Part shown: piece after piece, positions 31,824 to 39,742 of the stretch
How the letters are laid out: every line of letters begins with the position of its first letter
How positions within the stretch are numbered: position 1 is the stretch's first letter
Assembly (NCBI RefSeq): GCF_001866645.1
Contig: NZ_MLYP01000064.1
Coordinates: forward strand, 1-43,267
Length of the DNA: 43,267 nucleotides
DNA from: Streptomyces colonosanans
GTDB taxonomy: Bacteria > Actinomycetota > Actinomycetes > Streptomycetales > Streptomycetaceae
Direction of reading: 5' to 3'
Notes under the pieces: generated by a model
Databases searched by the model: none
The model's input: only the letters and a program-made list of their open reading frames with translations
What the model was told of the DNA's origin: nothing
Position numbers and translations under genes: made by a program

Positions 31824-34190
31824 TTACTGGCAGGCCTCGCAGGACTCGGGGTTCTCCAGTGAGCAGGCGACGGCCTCGGGGTCGGCCACCTGCTGCACGG
31901 GGACGGTCGCGCGTGCCGCGCGGGCGATGCGGGTCGCCGGGCGCGAGCGCAGGTAGTACGTGGTCTTCAGGCCCTGCTTCCAGGCGTAGGCGTACATCGA
32001 GGAGAGCTTGCCGATGGTCGGCGTCTCCATGAAGAGGTTCAGGGACTGGGCCTGGTCCAGGAACGGGGTGCGGGCGGCGGCCATGTCGATCAGGCCGCGC
32101 TGCGGGATCTCCCACGCCGTGCGGTACAGCGACCGTACGTCCTTCGGGATCCAGGCGAAGTCCTGCACCGAGCCGTTCGCATCACGCAGCGCCTCACGGG
32201 TGCGGGCGTCCCAGACGCCGAGGTCCTTGAGGTCCTTCACCAGGTACGAGTTGACCTGGAGGAACTCGCCGGACAGGGTCTCGCGCTTGAACAGGTTGGA
32301 GACCTGCGGCTCGATGCACTCGTAGGCGCCCGCGATCGACGCGATGGTCGCGGTCGGCGCGATGGCGAGCAGCAACGAGTTGCGCATGCCGACGGCGGCG
32401 ATGCGCTCCCTGAGGGCCGCCCAGCGCTCCGGCCAGGCTGGCTCGACGCCGTAGTGGTCGGGGTGCAGCACACCCCGGGCGGTACGGGTCTTCTCCCAGG
32501 CCGGCAGCGGGCCGCTGCGCTCGGCGAGGTCGGTGGAGGCCTCGTACGCGGCGAGCATGATGCGCTCGGCGATACGGGTGGACAGGGCCTTGGCCTGGGG
32601 CGAGTCGAAGGGCAGGCGCAGCTTGAAGAAGACGTCCTGGAGACCCATGGCGCCGAGGCCCACGGGGCGCCACTTGGCGTTGGAGCGGCCCGCCTGCTCG
32701 GTCGGGTAGAAGTTGATGTCGACGACCCGGTCGAGGAAGGTGACGGCGGTGCGGACGGCGGCGTCCAGCCGCTCCCAGTCGAGGTCACCCGCCGAGGTGT
32801 CGACGAACGCACCCAGATTGACGGACCCCAGGTTGCAGACCGCTGTCTCCCCGTCGTCCGTGACCTCCAGGATCTCCGTGCAGAGGTTGGAGGAGTGGAC
32901 GACATGGCCCGGCTCGGCCGTCTGGTTGGCGGTGCGGTTGGCGGCGTCCTTGAACGTCATCCAGCCGTTGCCGGTCTGCGCGAGGGTGCGCATCATCCGG
33001 CCGTACAGGTCACGGGCGGGCAGCGACTTCTTGGCGAGGCCCTTCGCCTCGGCCGCGCGGTAGGCGGCGTCGAACTCCTCGCCCCACAGGTCGACCAGCT
33101 CGGGCACGTCGGCGGGCGAGAACAGCGACCACTGCTCGTCGGCGGCGACCCGGCGCATGAACTCGTCCGGGATCCAGTGCGCGAGGTTGAGGTTGTGGGT
33201 GCGGCGGGCGTCCTCGCCGGTGTTGTCGCGCAGCTCCAGGAACTCTTCGATATCGGAGTGCCAGGTCTCCAGGTAGACCGCGGCCGCGCCCTTGCGCCGG
33301 CCGCCCTGGTTGACGGCGGCGACCGAGGCGTCGAGCGTCTTCAGGAACGGGACGATGCCGTTGGAGTGCCCGTTGGTGCCGCGGATCAGCGAACCGCGCG
33401 AGCGGATGCGGGAGTACGACAGGCCGATGCCGCCGGCGTGCTTCGAGAGGCGGGCGACCTGGTGGTAGCGGTCGTAGAGGGAGTCCAGCTCGTCCTTGGG
33501 GGAGTCGAGGAGGTAGCAGGACGACATCTGGGGGTGCCGGGTGCCGGAGTTGAAGAGGGTGGGGGAGGAGGGCAGGTAGTCGAGCCGGCTCATGAGCCCG
33601 TACAACGCAGCGACCTCGTCCACGGACCGGGAGGTGTCGTCCTCGGCGAGGCCGGAGGCGACGCGCAGCATGAAGTGCTGCGGTGTCTCGATGACCTTGC
33701 GGGTGATCGGGTGCCGCAGCAGATAGCGGCTGTGGAGGGTGCGCAGGCCGAAGTAGCCGAAGCGGTCGTCGGCGGCGCGGTCGACGAGCGCGTCGAGACG
33801 GTCGGCGTGGAGACCGACGAACGCGGCGGTGCGGTCGGCGATGAGCCCCTCCCGGTGTCCGACGGCGATGGACCCGGTGAAGGACGTGACGTGCTGTGAG
33901 GCGGCCTCGACGGCGATGGAGAGGGTCAGCAGGCGGGCGGCGAGCGTGGAGTAGGCGGGGTCCTCGGAGATGAGGCCGGCGGCCGCCTCCGTGGCCAGCT
34001 CGCGCAGCTCCGCCTCGTCCGCGTGCGCGGAGCGGCCGCGCAGCGCGGCGGCGGCGACCCGGCCGGGGTCGGCGTCGGGGAGGTCGGCGGTCAGCTCGGT
34101 CAAGGTCCGCAGCAGCGCGGCACCGGGACCGTCGGTCCTGTCGGTCGCCGCGAGTGTCGCTGAAGCCGGGTCGGCTGGCGCGATGGTCAC
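31824..34190 (-). CDS. nrdA: class Ia ribonucleotide reductase, large (catalytic) subunit
   Basis: A 788-residue R1 subunit. Catalytic cysteines are at the expected places: Cys225 in QMSSCYLLDS, Cys437 in SSNLCTEIL (thiyl radical site) and Cys452 in TAVCNLGSVNL. Other signatures include KHAGGIGLSYSRIR, GRRKGAAAVYLE and IAPTATIASIAGAYECIEP. The tail ends SLENPESCEACQ with the C-x-x-C pair that re-reduces the active site. The start is GTG 34190 (TIAPADPASAT) with GGGAG about 7 nt upstream; the longer open frame runs back through the riboswitch. Expression should be low when cobalamin is plentiful, because the leader carries a B12 riboswitch, leaving DNA precursor supply to the B12-dependent class II enzyme. 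Confidence 0.95.
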   Translation of the reverse strand: MTIAPADPASATLAATDRTDGPGAALLRTLTELTADLPDADPGRVAAAALRGRSAHADEAELRELATEAAAGLISEDPAYSTLAARLLTLSIAVEAASQHVTSFTGSIAVGHREGLIADRTAAFVGLHADRLDALVDRAADDRFGYFGLRTLHSRYLLRHPITRKVIETPQHFMLRVASGLAEDDTSRSVDEVAALYGLMSRLDYLPSSPTLFNSGTRHPQMSSCYLLDSPKDELDSLYDRYHQVARLSKHAGGIGLSYSRIRSRGSLIRGTNGHSNGIVPFLKTLDASVAAVNQGGRRKGAAAVYLETWHSDIEEFLELRDNTGEDARRTHNLNLAHWIPDEFMRRVAADEQWSLFSPADVPELVDLWGEEFDAAYRAAEAKGLAKKSLPARDLYGRMMRTLAQTGNGWMTFKDAANRTANQTAEPGHVVHSSNLCTEILEVTDDGETAVCNLGSVNLGAFVDTSAGDLDWERLDAAVRTAVTFLDRVVDINFYPTEQAGRSNAKWRPVGLGAMGLQDVFFKLRLPFDSPQAKALSTRIAERIMLAAYEASTDLAERSGPLPAWEKTRTARGVLHPDHYGVEPAWPERWAALRERIAAVGMRNSLLLAIAPTATIASIAGAYECIEPQVSNLFKRETLSGEFLQVNSYLVKDLKDLGVWDARTREALRDANGSVQDFAWIPKDVRSLYRTAWEIPQRGLIDMAAARTPFLDQAQSLNLFMETPTIGKLSSMYAYAWKQGLKTTYYLRSRPATRIARAARATVPVQQVADPEAVACSLENPESCEACQ

Positions 34191-34299
34191 GTGGGGCTCT
34201 CCCTCGCTCGGCACGGGGCCTGGCGGAGGGCAGGGGCAGCTCACGAGCGCACACGGCGTCGCGTCCACCGGCCCATTTCCACGAGGCCCGGACGTCGAA

Positions 34300-34445
34300 G
34301 CGCCCGGACCGGATGGTCGGGCGCGCTGTCGGCAGGTCCTCGGACTGGACCTCGTACACACCCCGTCCAGGGACGGAGGTGCACAAGTACACCGTTGCGG
34401 GACAGTTCCGGATTCGCACCGGATTCCCCTGCGGCGGCAGCGAGC
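34300..34445 (-). promoter_or_regulatory. cobalamin (B12) riboswitch in nrdA leader
   Basis: On the minus strand the core signatures occur in order: GGGGAATCCGGTGCGAATCC, then ACTGTCCCGCAACGGTG, then the B12 box AGTCCGAGGACCTGCC (34328-34348 region). A stem just after the aptamer, GCGCCCG / CGGGCGC with ACC/GGT above it (34300-34324), may be part of the expression platform. The nrdABS operon of S. coelicolor is known to be shut down by coenzyme B12 through such a switch. About 110 nt separate it from the GTG start. Confidence 0.93.
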
Positions 34446-34448
34446 ATG

Positions 34449-34495
34449 AGCATACATCTTGTGCCGGGGCGTCGTGCCACCCCCACATGTTGTGC
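34449..34495 (-). promoter_or_regulatory. pair of NrdR boxes over the nrdA promoter
   Basis: Two minus-strand repeats, GCACAACATGTGGGGG (34495-34480) and GCACAAGATGTATGCT (34464-34449), share GGCACAAnATGT and are exactly 31 bp apart, about three helical turns. This is the paired spacing known for NrdR boxes (consensus ACACwATATATwGTGT). The TATGCT in the second box is a likely -10 hexamer, just ahead of the riboswitch. Confidence 0.75.
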
Positions 34496-34515
34496 CGTGC
34501 CGTTCTCGTTGGCGG

Positions 34516-35022
34516 TCAGAGCGTCAGCTCGTAGGTGAGAAGGGTGATGTCGTCGAGGTCGGGTAGCGGGTTCCAGTCGCGGTCGGGTGTGCGGGTGAAG
34601 CCGAGGCGTTCGTAGACGCGGTGGGCGGCATGCATGGTGCGCTGGGTCGACAGGACGAGTCGCTCGCAGCCGTGGACGGCCCGGGCCCGGTCGATGCAGG
34701 CGTGTACGAGGGCCTCTCCGACGCCCCGGCCGCGGGCATGGTGCGCGACGGCGAGCATCCGTATCTCGGCTTCCCCTGACCGCGCGATGTCCGCCATGGG
34801 GCCACCGGCCGGTACGAAGGTCACCCCACCGAGCACCCGGTCGCGCTCGACGGCAGCCAGCACCTGAGCGGCGGCCGCCCGCCCGGCCACGTTCCGCAAC
34901 ACATCGAGGTAGGGGTCGCTCCCCCCGAAGTCGAGCAGCCCGTCCTGGAGGTAGGCCTGCGCGGTGATCTCCCCGAGGGGGCCGTACTCGCCGGATTGTG
35001 CCTGCCGGATCACGATGTCCAT
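34516..35022 (-). CDS. GNAT-family N-acetyltransferase
   Basis: A 168-residue GNAT acetyltransferase. The acetyl-CoA pyrophosphate-binding motif A is AVAHHARGRGVGEALVHACI, with the preceding strand AEIRMLAV. The C-terminal motif HAAHRVYERLGFTRTPDRDW is typical of the family. The acceptor could be a small amine or a protein N-terminus; the sequence does not say. Start ATG 35022 (MDIVIRQAQSGEYG). It ends about 20 bp before the nrdA promoter boxes and is a separate unit from the symporter genes, which end at the hairpin 35052-35081. Confidence 0.88.
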   Translation of the reverse strand: MDIVIRQAQSGEYGPLGEITAQAYLQDGLLDFGGSDPYLDVLRNVAGRAAAAQVLAAVERDRVLGGVTFVPAGGPMADIARSGEAEIRMLAVAHHARGRGVGEALVHACIDRARAVHGCERLVLSTQRTMHAAHRVYERLGFTRTPDRDWNPLPDLDDITLLTYELTL

Positions 35023-35051
35023 GGGGCAAGTGTGCAGGCGCGGTACGACAA

Positions 35052-35081
35052 CGGGCCGCCGGACATCAGTCCGACGGCCCG
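35052..35081 (-). terminator. terminator after symporter operon
   Basis: CGGGCCGcCGGA / TCCGaCGGCCCG stem with one internal mismatch and a 6-nt loop, 15 bp after the symporter stop. Confidence 0.65.
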
Positions 35082-35095
35082 AGATCAGGTCTGGC

Positions 35096-36694
35096 TCAGT
35101 GTGCCGCCTCGGTCAACTCCGCCTGGACGCCCGGGTCCCCGGCGTCCGCCGTGTAGTCCTCCGGCGTGGTCTCGTCGACCCCCGCCGGGGCCTTCACCGC
35201 GCGCAGGACGACCGTCAGGACCACGGTGACCAGCGCGTTCAGCACGAAAGCCGTCAGCCCGATGTAGCCGATCTCGCCGATGCCGGGGATCTCCTTCGCC
35301 GAGCCGCCGAAGTGCTTCTGGGTCGGGGACGCGACGCCGTACGCGGCGAACGTGCCGTACGCCATGCCGACCGCCCAGCCGGCCAGCAGCGCCCAGCGGT
35401 GGAACCAGCGGGTGAACAGGCCGCCGACCAGGGCCGGGAAGGTCTGCAGGATCCAGATGCCGCCCAGCAGCTGGAAGTTGATGGCCACGGTCTTGTCCAT
35501 CGTCAGGACGAAGATCAGGGCGCCCACCTTCACCAGCAGCGACACGATCTTGGAAACCTTCGTCTCCTGCGCGGCCGTGGCGTCCGGCTTGATGAAGTCC
35601 TTGTAGATGTTGCGGGTGAAGAGGTTCGCCGCCGCGATCGACATGATCGCTGCCGGGACCAGCGCGCCGATGCCGATCGCCGCGAACGCCACGCCCGCGA
35701 ACCAGTCCGGGAACATGTCCTCGAACAGCTGCGGAATCGCCAACTGCCCGTTCTGCACCTTGACGCCGGCCGCGATCGCCATGAACCCCAGCAGTGCCAG
35801 CAGACCCAGCATCAGCGAGTACAGCGGCAGGATCGTGGTGTTGCGGCGGATCACCTCACGGCTGCGCGAGGACAGCGTCGCCGTGATCGAGTGCGGGTAC
35901 ATGAACAGCGCGAGCGCGGAGCCCAGCGCGAGCGTGGCATAGGTCCACTGACCGCCCGGGGCCGGGACCACGCCGCCTGCGCCCGCCGCCGTGAACTTCT
36001 CGCTCGCCTTCGCGAAGATGTCGTCGAAGCCGCCCAGCTTGATCGGGATGTAGATGATCGCCACCGCGATCACGATGTAGATCAGCGTGTCCTTCACGAA
36101 CGCGATCAGGGCGGGGGCCCGAAGACCCGACGAGTACGTGTACGCGGCCAGCACGCCGAAGGCGATCAGCAGCGGCAGGTCCTTCACGAACCAGTTCGTG
36201 CTGTCGCCGCCGCCCACACCCATCACGTCCAGCACGGCCTGGATGCCGACCAGCTGAAGCGCGATGTACGGCATCGTCGCCAGGATCCCGGTGACGGCCA
36301 CCGCCAGCGACAGCCCCTTCGAACCGAAGCGGCCGCGCACGAAGTCCGAGGTCGTCACGTATCCGTGCCGGTGCGACACCGACCACAGACGGGGCAGGAA
36401 GGTGAAGATCAGCGGATAGACCAGGATGGTGTACGGCACCGCGAAGAAGCCCGCGGCGCCCGCTGCGTAGATCGCCGCCGGCACGGCCACGAACGTGTAC
36501 GCCGTGTACAGGTCGCCGCCGAGCAGGAACCAGGTGACCCAGGTGCCGAACGATCGTCCGCCCAGGCCCCATTCGTCCAGGCTGTGCTCGTTCTCGGCCT
36601 TGCGCCAGCGAGCCGCCAGGAAGCCCATGACGGTAACGGCCAGGAAGAAGAAGATGAAGACGCCGAGAGCGACGCCGTTCACGCCGTCCTTCAT
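35096..36694 (-). CDS. sodium:solute symporter (MctP-like monocarboxylate permease)
   Basis: A 532-residue SSS-family transporter with about 13 transmembrane helices. Family marks are the early EWGLGGRSFGTWVTWFLLGG and DLYTAYTFVAVPAAIYAAGA segments, the central YPHSITATLSS, and ALVPAAIMSIAAANLFTRNI near helix 8-9. It most resembles the MctP group, which takes up lactate, pyruvate or short monocarboxylates. The pairing with a small DUF3311 protein, whose stop overlaps its start, is typical of that group. The C-terminal tail (about 35 residues) is acidic and cytoplasmic. Substrate is inferred from family only. Confidence 0.88.
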   Translation of the reverse strand: MKDGVNGVALGVFIFFFLAVTVMGFLAARWRKAENEHSLDEWGLGGRSFGTWVTWFLLGGDLYTAYTFVAVPAAIYAAGAAGFFAVPYTILVYPLIFTFLPRLWSVSHRHGYVTTSDFVRGRFGSKGLSLAVAVTGILATMPYIALQLVGIQAVLDVMGVGGGDSTNWFVKDLPLLIAFGVLAAYTYSSGLRAPALIAFVKDTLIYIVIAVAIIYIPIKLGGFDDIFAKASEKFTAAGAGGVVPAPGGQWTYATLALGSALALFMYPHSITATLSSRSREVIRRNTTILPLYSLMLGLLALLGFMAIAAGVKVQNGQLAIPQLFEDMFPDWFAGVAFAAIGIGALVPAAIMSIAAANLFTRNIYKDFIKPDATAAQETKVSKIVSLLVKVGALIFVLTMDKTVAINFQLLGGIWILQTFPALVGGLFTRWFHRWALLAGWAVGMAYGTFAAYGVASPTQKHFGGSAKEIPGIGEIGYIGLTAFVLNALVTVVLTVVLRAVKAPAGVDETTPEDYTADAGDPGVQAELTEAAH

Positions 36695-36957
36695 TCCGCG
36701 GCACCCCCCTTACGGGAGGCACGGGCGCGCTGGTCGCGCTGCCACAGCCGGTACGCGACCATCGTCAGCGCGGTGGAGATCAGCACCCACGCCATCTGGT
36801 ACCAGTAGAAGAAGGGGATGCCGATCCACGTGGGGTCCGTCTTGGCGTAGGAGCCGACCCACAGCATCGCCACGAAGGGTGCTACGAGACAGAGCGCGAT
36901 GACGACGCGTACAGGCGTCACCACCGCCACTCCGGTCATATTCGACTGATCTGGCAT
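36691..36957 (-). CDS. DUF3311 small membrane protein, symporter partner
   Basis: An 88-residue protein with two transmembrane helices (VVIALCLVAPFVAMLWVGSY and FFYWYQMAWVLISTALTMVA) and a basic C-terminus. Its TGA overlaps the ATG of the symporter gene by 4 bp, so the two are coupled. DUF3311 proteins regularly sit before SSS transporters, much like the small subunit YhjB/YwcB-type partners, and may aid assembly. Start ATG 36957 with GGAG 7 nt upstream; ATG 36939 is an alternative. The 136-bp gap to dasR has no obvious hairpin. Confidence 0.85.
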   Translation of the reverse strand: MPDQSNMTGVAVVTPVRVVIALCLVAPFVAMLWVGSYAKTDPTWIGIPFFYWYQMAWVLISTALTMVAYRLWQRDQRARASRKGGAAE

Positions 36958-37093
36958 CTGGCGGCTCCATCCCCTCGCTGTTCACCTGTGCGACGCGCAG
37001 GCAATGTAGGTGACGGGATCCGGGAGCGGAAGCCCCCGCACGCAGATCGGCCCGGTCGTATGCCGGTTCGTCCGCCGGTCGGCCGTCTGTGGC

Positions 37094-37858
37094 TCAGTCC
37101 TGAGGCCGCTTGAGCCGTGCCACGAACTTGTAGCGGTCCCCGCGGTACACGGACCGCACCCACTCCACCGGCTTCCCCTCCAGGTCCAGCGAGTGCCGGG
37201 AGAGCATCAGCATCGGCAGGCCCACGTCCGTGCCGAGCAGGCTCGCCTCGCGGGGGGTGGCCAGCGATGTCTCGATGGTCTCCTCGGCCTCCGCGAGGCG
37301 GACGTCGTAGACCTCGGCGAGTGCCGTGTAGAGGGAGGTGTACTTGACCAGCGACCGGCGCAGTGCCGGGAAGCGCTTGGCGGACAGGTGCGTCGTCTCG
37401 ATGGCCATCGGTTCGCCGCTTGCCAGCCGCAGCCGCTCGATGCGCAGCACCCGGCCGCCGGCCGAGATGTCGAGGAGCCCGGCGAGCGTGTCGTCGGCGG
37501 TGATGTAGCCGACGTCCAGCAACTGCGAGGTCGGTTCGAGACCCTGGGCTCGCATGTCCTCGGTGTACGAGGTGAGTTGCAGTGCTTGCGAGACCTTCGG
37601 CTTGGCGACGAACGTGCCCTTTCCCTGGATGCGCTCCAGCCGCCCCTCCACCACCAGCTCCTGGAGGGCCTGGCGCACGGTCGTCCGAGAGGTGTCGAAC
37701 TCCGCGGCCAGCGTGCGTTCGGGTGGCACCGGTGTCCCGGGCGGCAGCGTCTCCGTCATGTCGAGCAGATGCTTCTTCAGGCGGTAGTACTTGGGCACAC
37801 GCGCGGTGCGGACGGTCGCCCCGCCCCCGCTCTCCGCACTGCTGACGTCGGTGGTCAT
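37094..37858 (-). CDS. dasR: GntR/HutC-family global regulator DasR
   Basis: A 254-residue regulator, the N-acetylglucosamine-responsive repressor of chitin/GlcNAc use and a link to development and antibiotic production. The winged-helix domain (residues about 20-85) holds KYYRLKKHLLDM, PPERTLAAEFDTSRTTVRQA and GRLERIQGKGTFVAKP. The UTRA effector domain, which binds GlcN-6-P type ligands, follows, with VLRIERLRLASGEPMAIETT and VEWVRSVYRGDRYKFVARL. Length and sequence match S. coelicolor DasR nearly throughout. Start ATG 37858 (MTTDVSSAESGG). It diverges from dasA and at least one DasR operator sits in its upstream region. Confidence 0.97.
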   Translation of the reverse strand: MTTDVSSAESGGGATVRTARVPKYYRLKKHLLDMTETLPPGTPVPPERTLAAEFDTSRTTVRQALQELVVEGRLERIQGKGTFVAKPKVSQALQLTSYTEDMRAQGLEPTSQLLDVGYITADDTLAGLLDISAGGRVLRIERLRLASGEPMAIETTHLSAKRFPALRRSLVKYTSLYTALAEVYDVRLAEAEETIETSLATPREASLLGTDVGLPMLMLSRHSLDLEGKPVEWVRSVYRGDRYKFVARLKRPQD

Positions 37859-38024
37859 GCTCTGCCTTCCCGGCTCCGTACGCCGAAGCGGCCGACAGGC
37901 CGTCGGCCACGGCTCACATCGTGGCACGGCACCACGCGAAGCGATCCGTGGAGGGATGTCCGCATGGTCTGTGATCCCCGATCACGAGGCCGGGGATCCT
38001 CCTTTGTATACCGTCGGCCCCCGT

Positions 38025-38040
38025 GTTGGTCTAGTCCACC
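38025..38040. promoter_or_regulatory. DasR operator (dre) nearest dasR
   Basis: GTTGGTCTAGTCCACC, one or two changes from the dre palindrome ACTGGTCTAGACCAGT. It is about 170 bp before dasR and 270 bp before dasA. A weaker half-site (GTGGTCCAGT) lies at 38050-38060. Confidence 0.8.
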
Positions 38041-38171
38041 GCGCCTGAGGTGGTCCAGTCGGGCGCACGCTTCAGGCCTGCAGTTTCGCTGGATTCCTAC
38101 TTAAAGGTCCTTGCATATGTAGGTCCCATAACGGACGCCTGAAGCGCCCCGAACACCCTTGACACGTCAAT

Positions 38172-38210
38172 TTGGTCTGGGCCAAGCTCCGGGTACTGGT
38201 CTACACCATT
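38172..38210. promoter_or_regulatory. dasA-proximal DasR operator cluster
   Basis: ACTGGTCTACACCATT (38195-38210) is, as I recall, the known dasA dre. Beside it lie TTGGTCTGGGCCAA (38172-38185) and the half-site TTGGTCCAGGTCC (38209-38221). A TTGACA hexamer and small palindrome TTGAC-ac-GTCAA (38159-38170) are just upstream and probably belong to the dasA promoter. The remaining parts of the 452-bp gap show nothing further. Confidence 0.85.
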
Positions 38211-38310
38211 GGTCCAGGTCCCGGCCCCATGGGCGGTGTGCGCTGACACTCGAACCGTCGCTCAACCGCGGGGAGGCAGGGGGGTTTGTGGCATCCCTGA
38301 GGAGGGTGGC

Positions 38311-39591
38311 GTGAAGCGCAAGCTGGTAGCCGCGATCGGTATCGCGGGCATGATGGTTTCCATCGCGGCGTGCGGGGGCAGCGACGACAAGGGCTCGGAC
38401 AAGGGGGCGGACGCCAAGGAGCTCACCGTCTGGCTGACGGTCGACGCCCAGAACAACTGGCCCGCTCTGGTGAAGGCCGCCGACGACGCGGTGACCAAGA
38501 AGCACCCCGGCGTCAAGATCAAGCACGAGTACTACGGCTGGCCGGACAAGAACACCAAGCTCGACGCGGTCCTCGCCACCGACAAGGCGCCCGATGTGGT
38601 CGAGATGGGCAACACCGAGATGCTCGGCTACATGGTCAAGGGCGCCTTCGCCCCCGTCGACCCGGCCGAGTTCGACAACTCCGCCCAGTGGCTGGACGGT
38701 CTCAAGGCCTCGGTGAGCTACGAGGGCAAGGCCTACGGTGTGCCGTACTACGCCGGCGGCCGCGTCGCCAACTGGCGCAAGGACGTCGCCGGTTCGGCCG
38801 GCATCAAGACGACCCCGAAGACGTACAAGGAACTGACCGCCGACCTGGACAAGATCCAGAAGAAGGAAGGTGCCAAGTTCAACGCCTGGTACCAGCCGAC
38901 GCGCGACTGGTACGCGGCCATGTCCTTCGTGTACGACGCGGGTGGTTCCATCGCCAAGGAGGAGGGCGGTCAGTGGAAGGCCAACCTCTCCTCGCCCGAG
39001 TCTCTCAAGGGCCTCACCGAGTTCAAGAACATCGTCGACTCGTACATGCACGGTGACAAGACCAAGGACGAGTCCGACCGTTACATCGTCTACGGCCAGG
39101 GCAAGTCCGGCATGATCTTCGGTGCCGCCTGGGAGGGTGCGACCGCGGCCGACCCGAAGAGCGACAAGACGGGCAAGCTCAAGGACAACCTCGAGAACTT
39201 CGTGATGCCCGGCCCGTCCGGCAAGAACATCCCGGTGTTCCTGGGCGGTTCGGACCTCGCGATCCCGGTGAAGTCCAAGGCGCAGGTCCTGGCCGCCGAG
39301 TGGATCAACGCCTTCACCGGTCCCGAGGGTCAGAAGGGCCTGATGGCCAAGGGCAACCTGCCCAACAACAAGACCGACCTCGCCACGCTGAAGAAGGACC
39401 CGGCGACGGAGGTCCCGGCCACCGCGGCCGAGTCCAACTGGTTCGTCCCGATGGCGCCGGGCTGGGGCCAGGTCGAGAAGGCGCAGATCCTGCAGACCAT
39501 GCTGCAGGAGATCGGCACCGGCAAGAAGTCGGTCGAGGCCGCCGCGAAGGACGCGGACACCGCGATCGACAAGGTCATCAACACCAAGTGA
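38311..39591 (+). CDS. dasA: ABC transporter sugar-binding lipoprotein DasA
   Basis: A 426-residue extracellular solute-binding protein for N,N'-diacetylchitobiose and GlcNAc oligomers. The signal peptide ends in the lipobox SIAAC, giving a lipid-modified Cys21 and a membrane-tethered mature protein. The mature chain shows the family-1 sugar-binding pattern (LTVWLTVDAQNNWPALVKAA, ATDKAPDVVEMGNTEMLGYM, YGVPYYAGGRVANWRKDV). Start GTG 38311 (KRKLVAAIGIAG) with GGAGG 6 nt upstream. It is first gene of dasABCD, preceded by DasR operators, so it is repressed until GlcNAc-derived signals appear. A strong hairpin separates it from dasB. Confidence 0.96.
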   Translation: MKRKLVAAIGIAGMMVSIAACGGSDDKGSDKGADAKELTVWLTVDAQNNWPALVKAADDAVTKKHPGVKIKHEYYGWPDKNTKLDAVLATDKAPDVVEMGNTEMLGYMVKGAFAPVDPAEFDNSAQWLDGLKASVSYEGKAYGVPYYAGGRVANWRKDVAGSAGIKTTPKTYKELTADLDKIQKKEGAKFNAWYQPTRDWYAAMSFVYDAGGSIAKEEGGQWKANLSSPESLKGLTEFKNIVDSYMHGDKTKDESDRYIVYGQGKSGMIFGAAWEGATAADPKSDKTGKLKDNLENFVMPGPSGKNIPVFLGGSDLAIPVKSKAQVLAAEWINAFTGPEGQKGLMAKGNLPNNKTDLATLKKDPATEVPATAAESNWFVPMAPGWGQVEKAQILQTMLQEIGTGKKSVEAAAKDADTAIDKVINTK

Positions 39592-39641
39592 CCCGAGCAG
39601 GGCCCCGCCGACCCGGGATGTCGCCCAGGGGCCCTGCTTCC

Positions 39642-39698
39642 CGCACGACCGCCGGAGGCGGCACCGCCGGAGGCGGCACCGCCTCCGGCGGTCGTGCG
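39642..39698 (+). repeat. strong intercistronic hairpin between dasA and dasB
   Basis: Perfect 20-bp inverted repeat (arms 39642-39661 and 39679-39698, beginning CGCACGACCGCCGG) with a 17-nt loop. Inside, CCGCCGGAGGCGGCA is repeated in tandem. Such a stem can cause partial termination or protect the dasA transcript 3' end, so more binding protein than permease would be made. Confidence 0.8.
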
Positions 39699-39742
39699 AG
39701 GTTCCGCCTTCGTACGACCTGAGGGACGCTGAGGAGCGCGCC

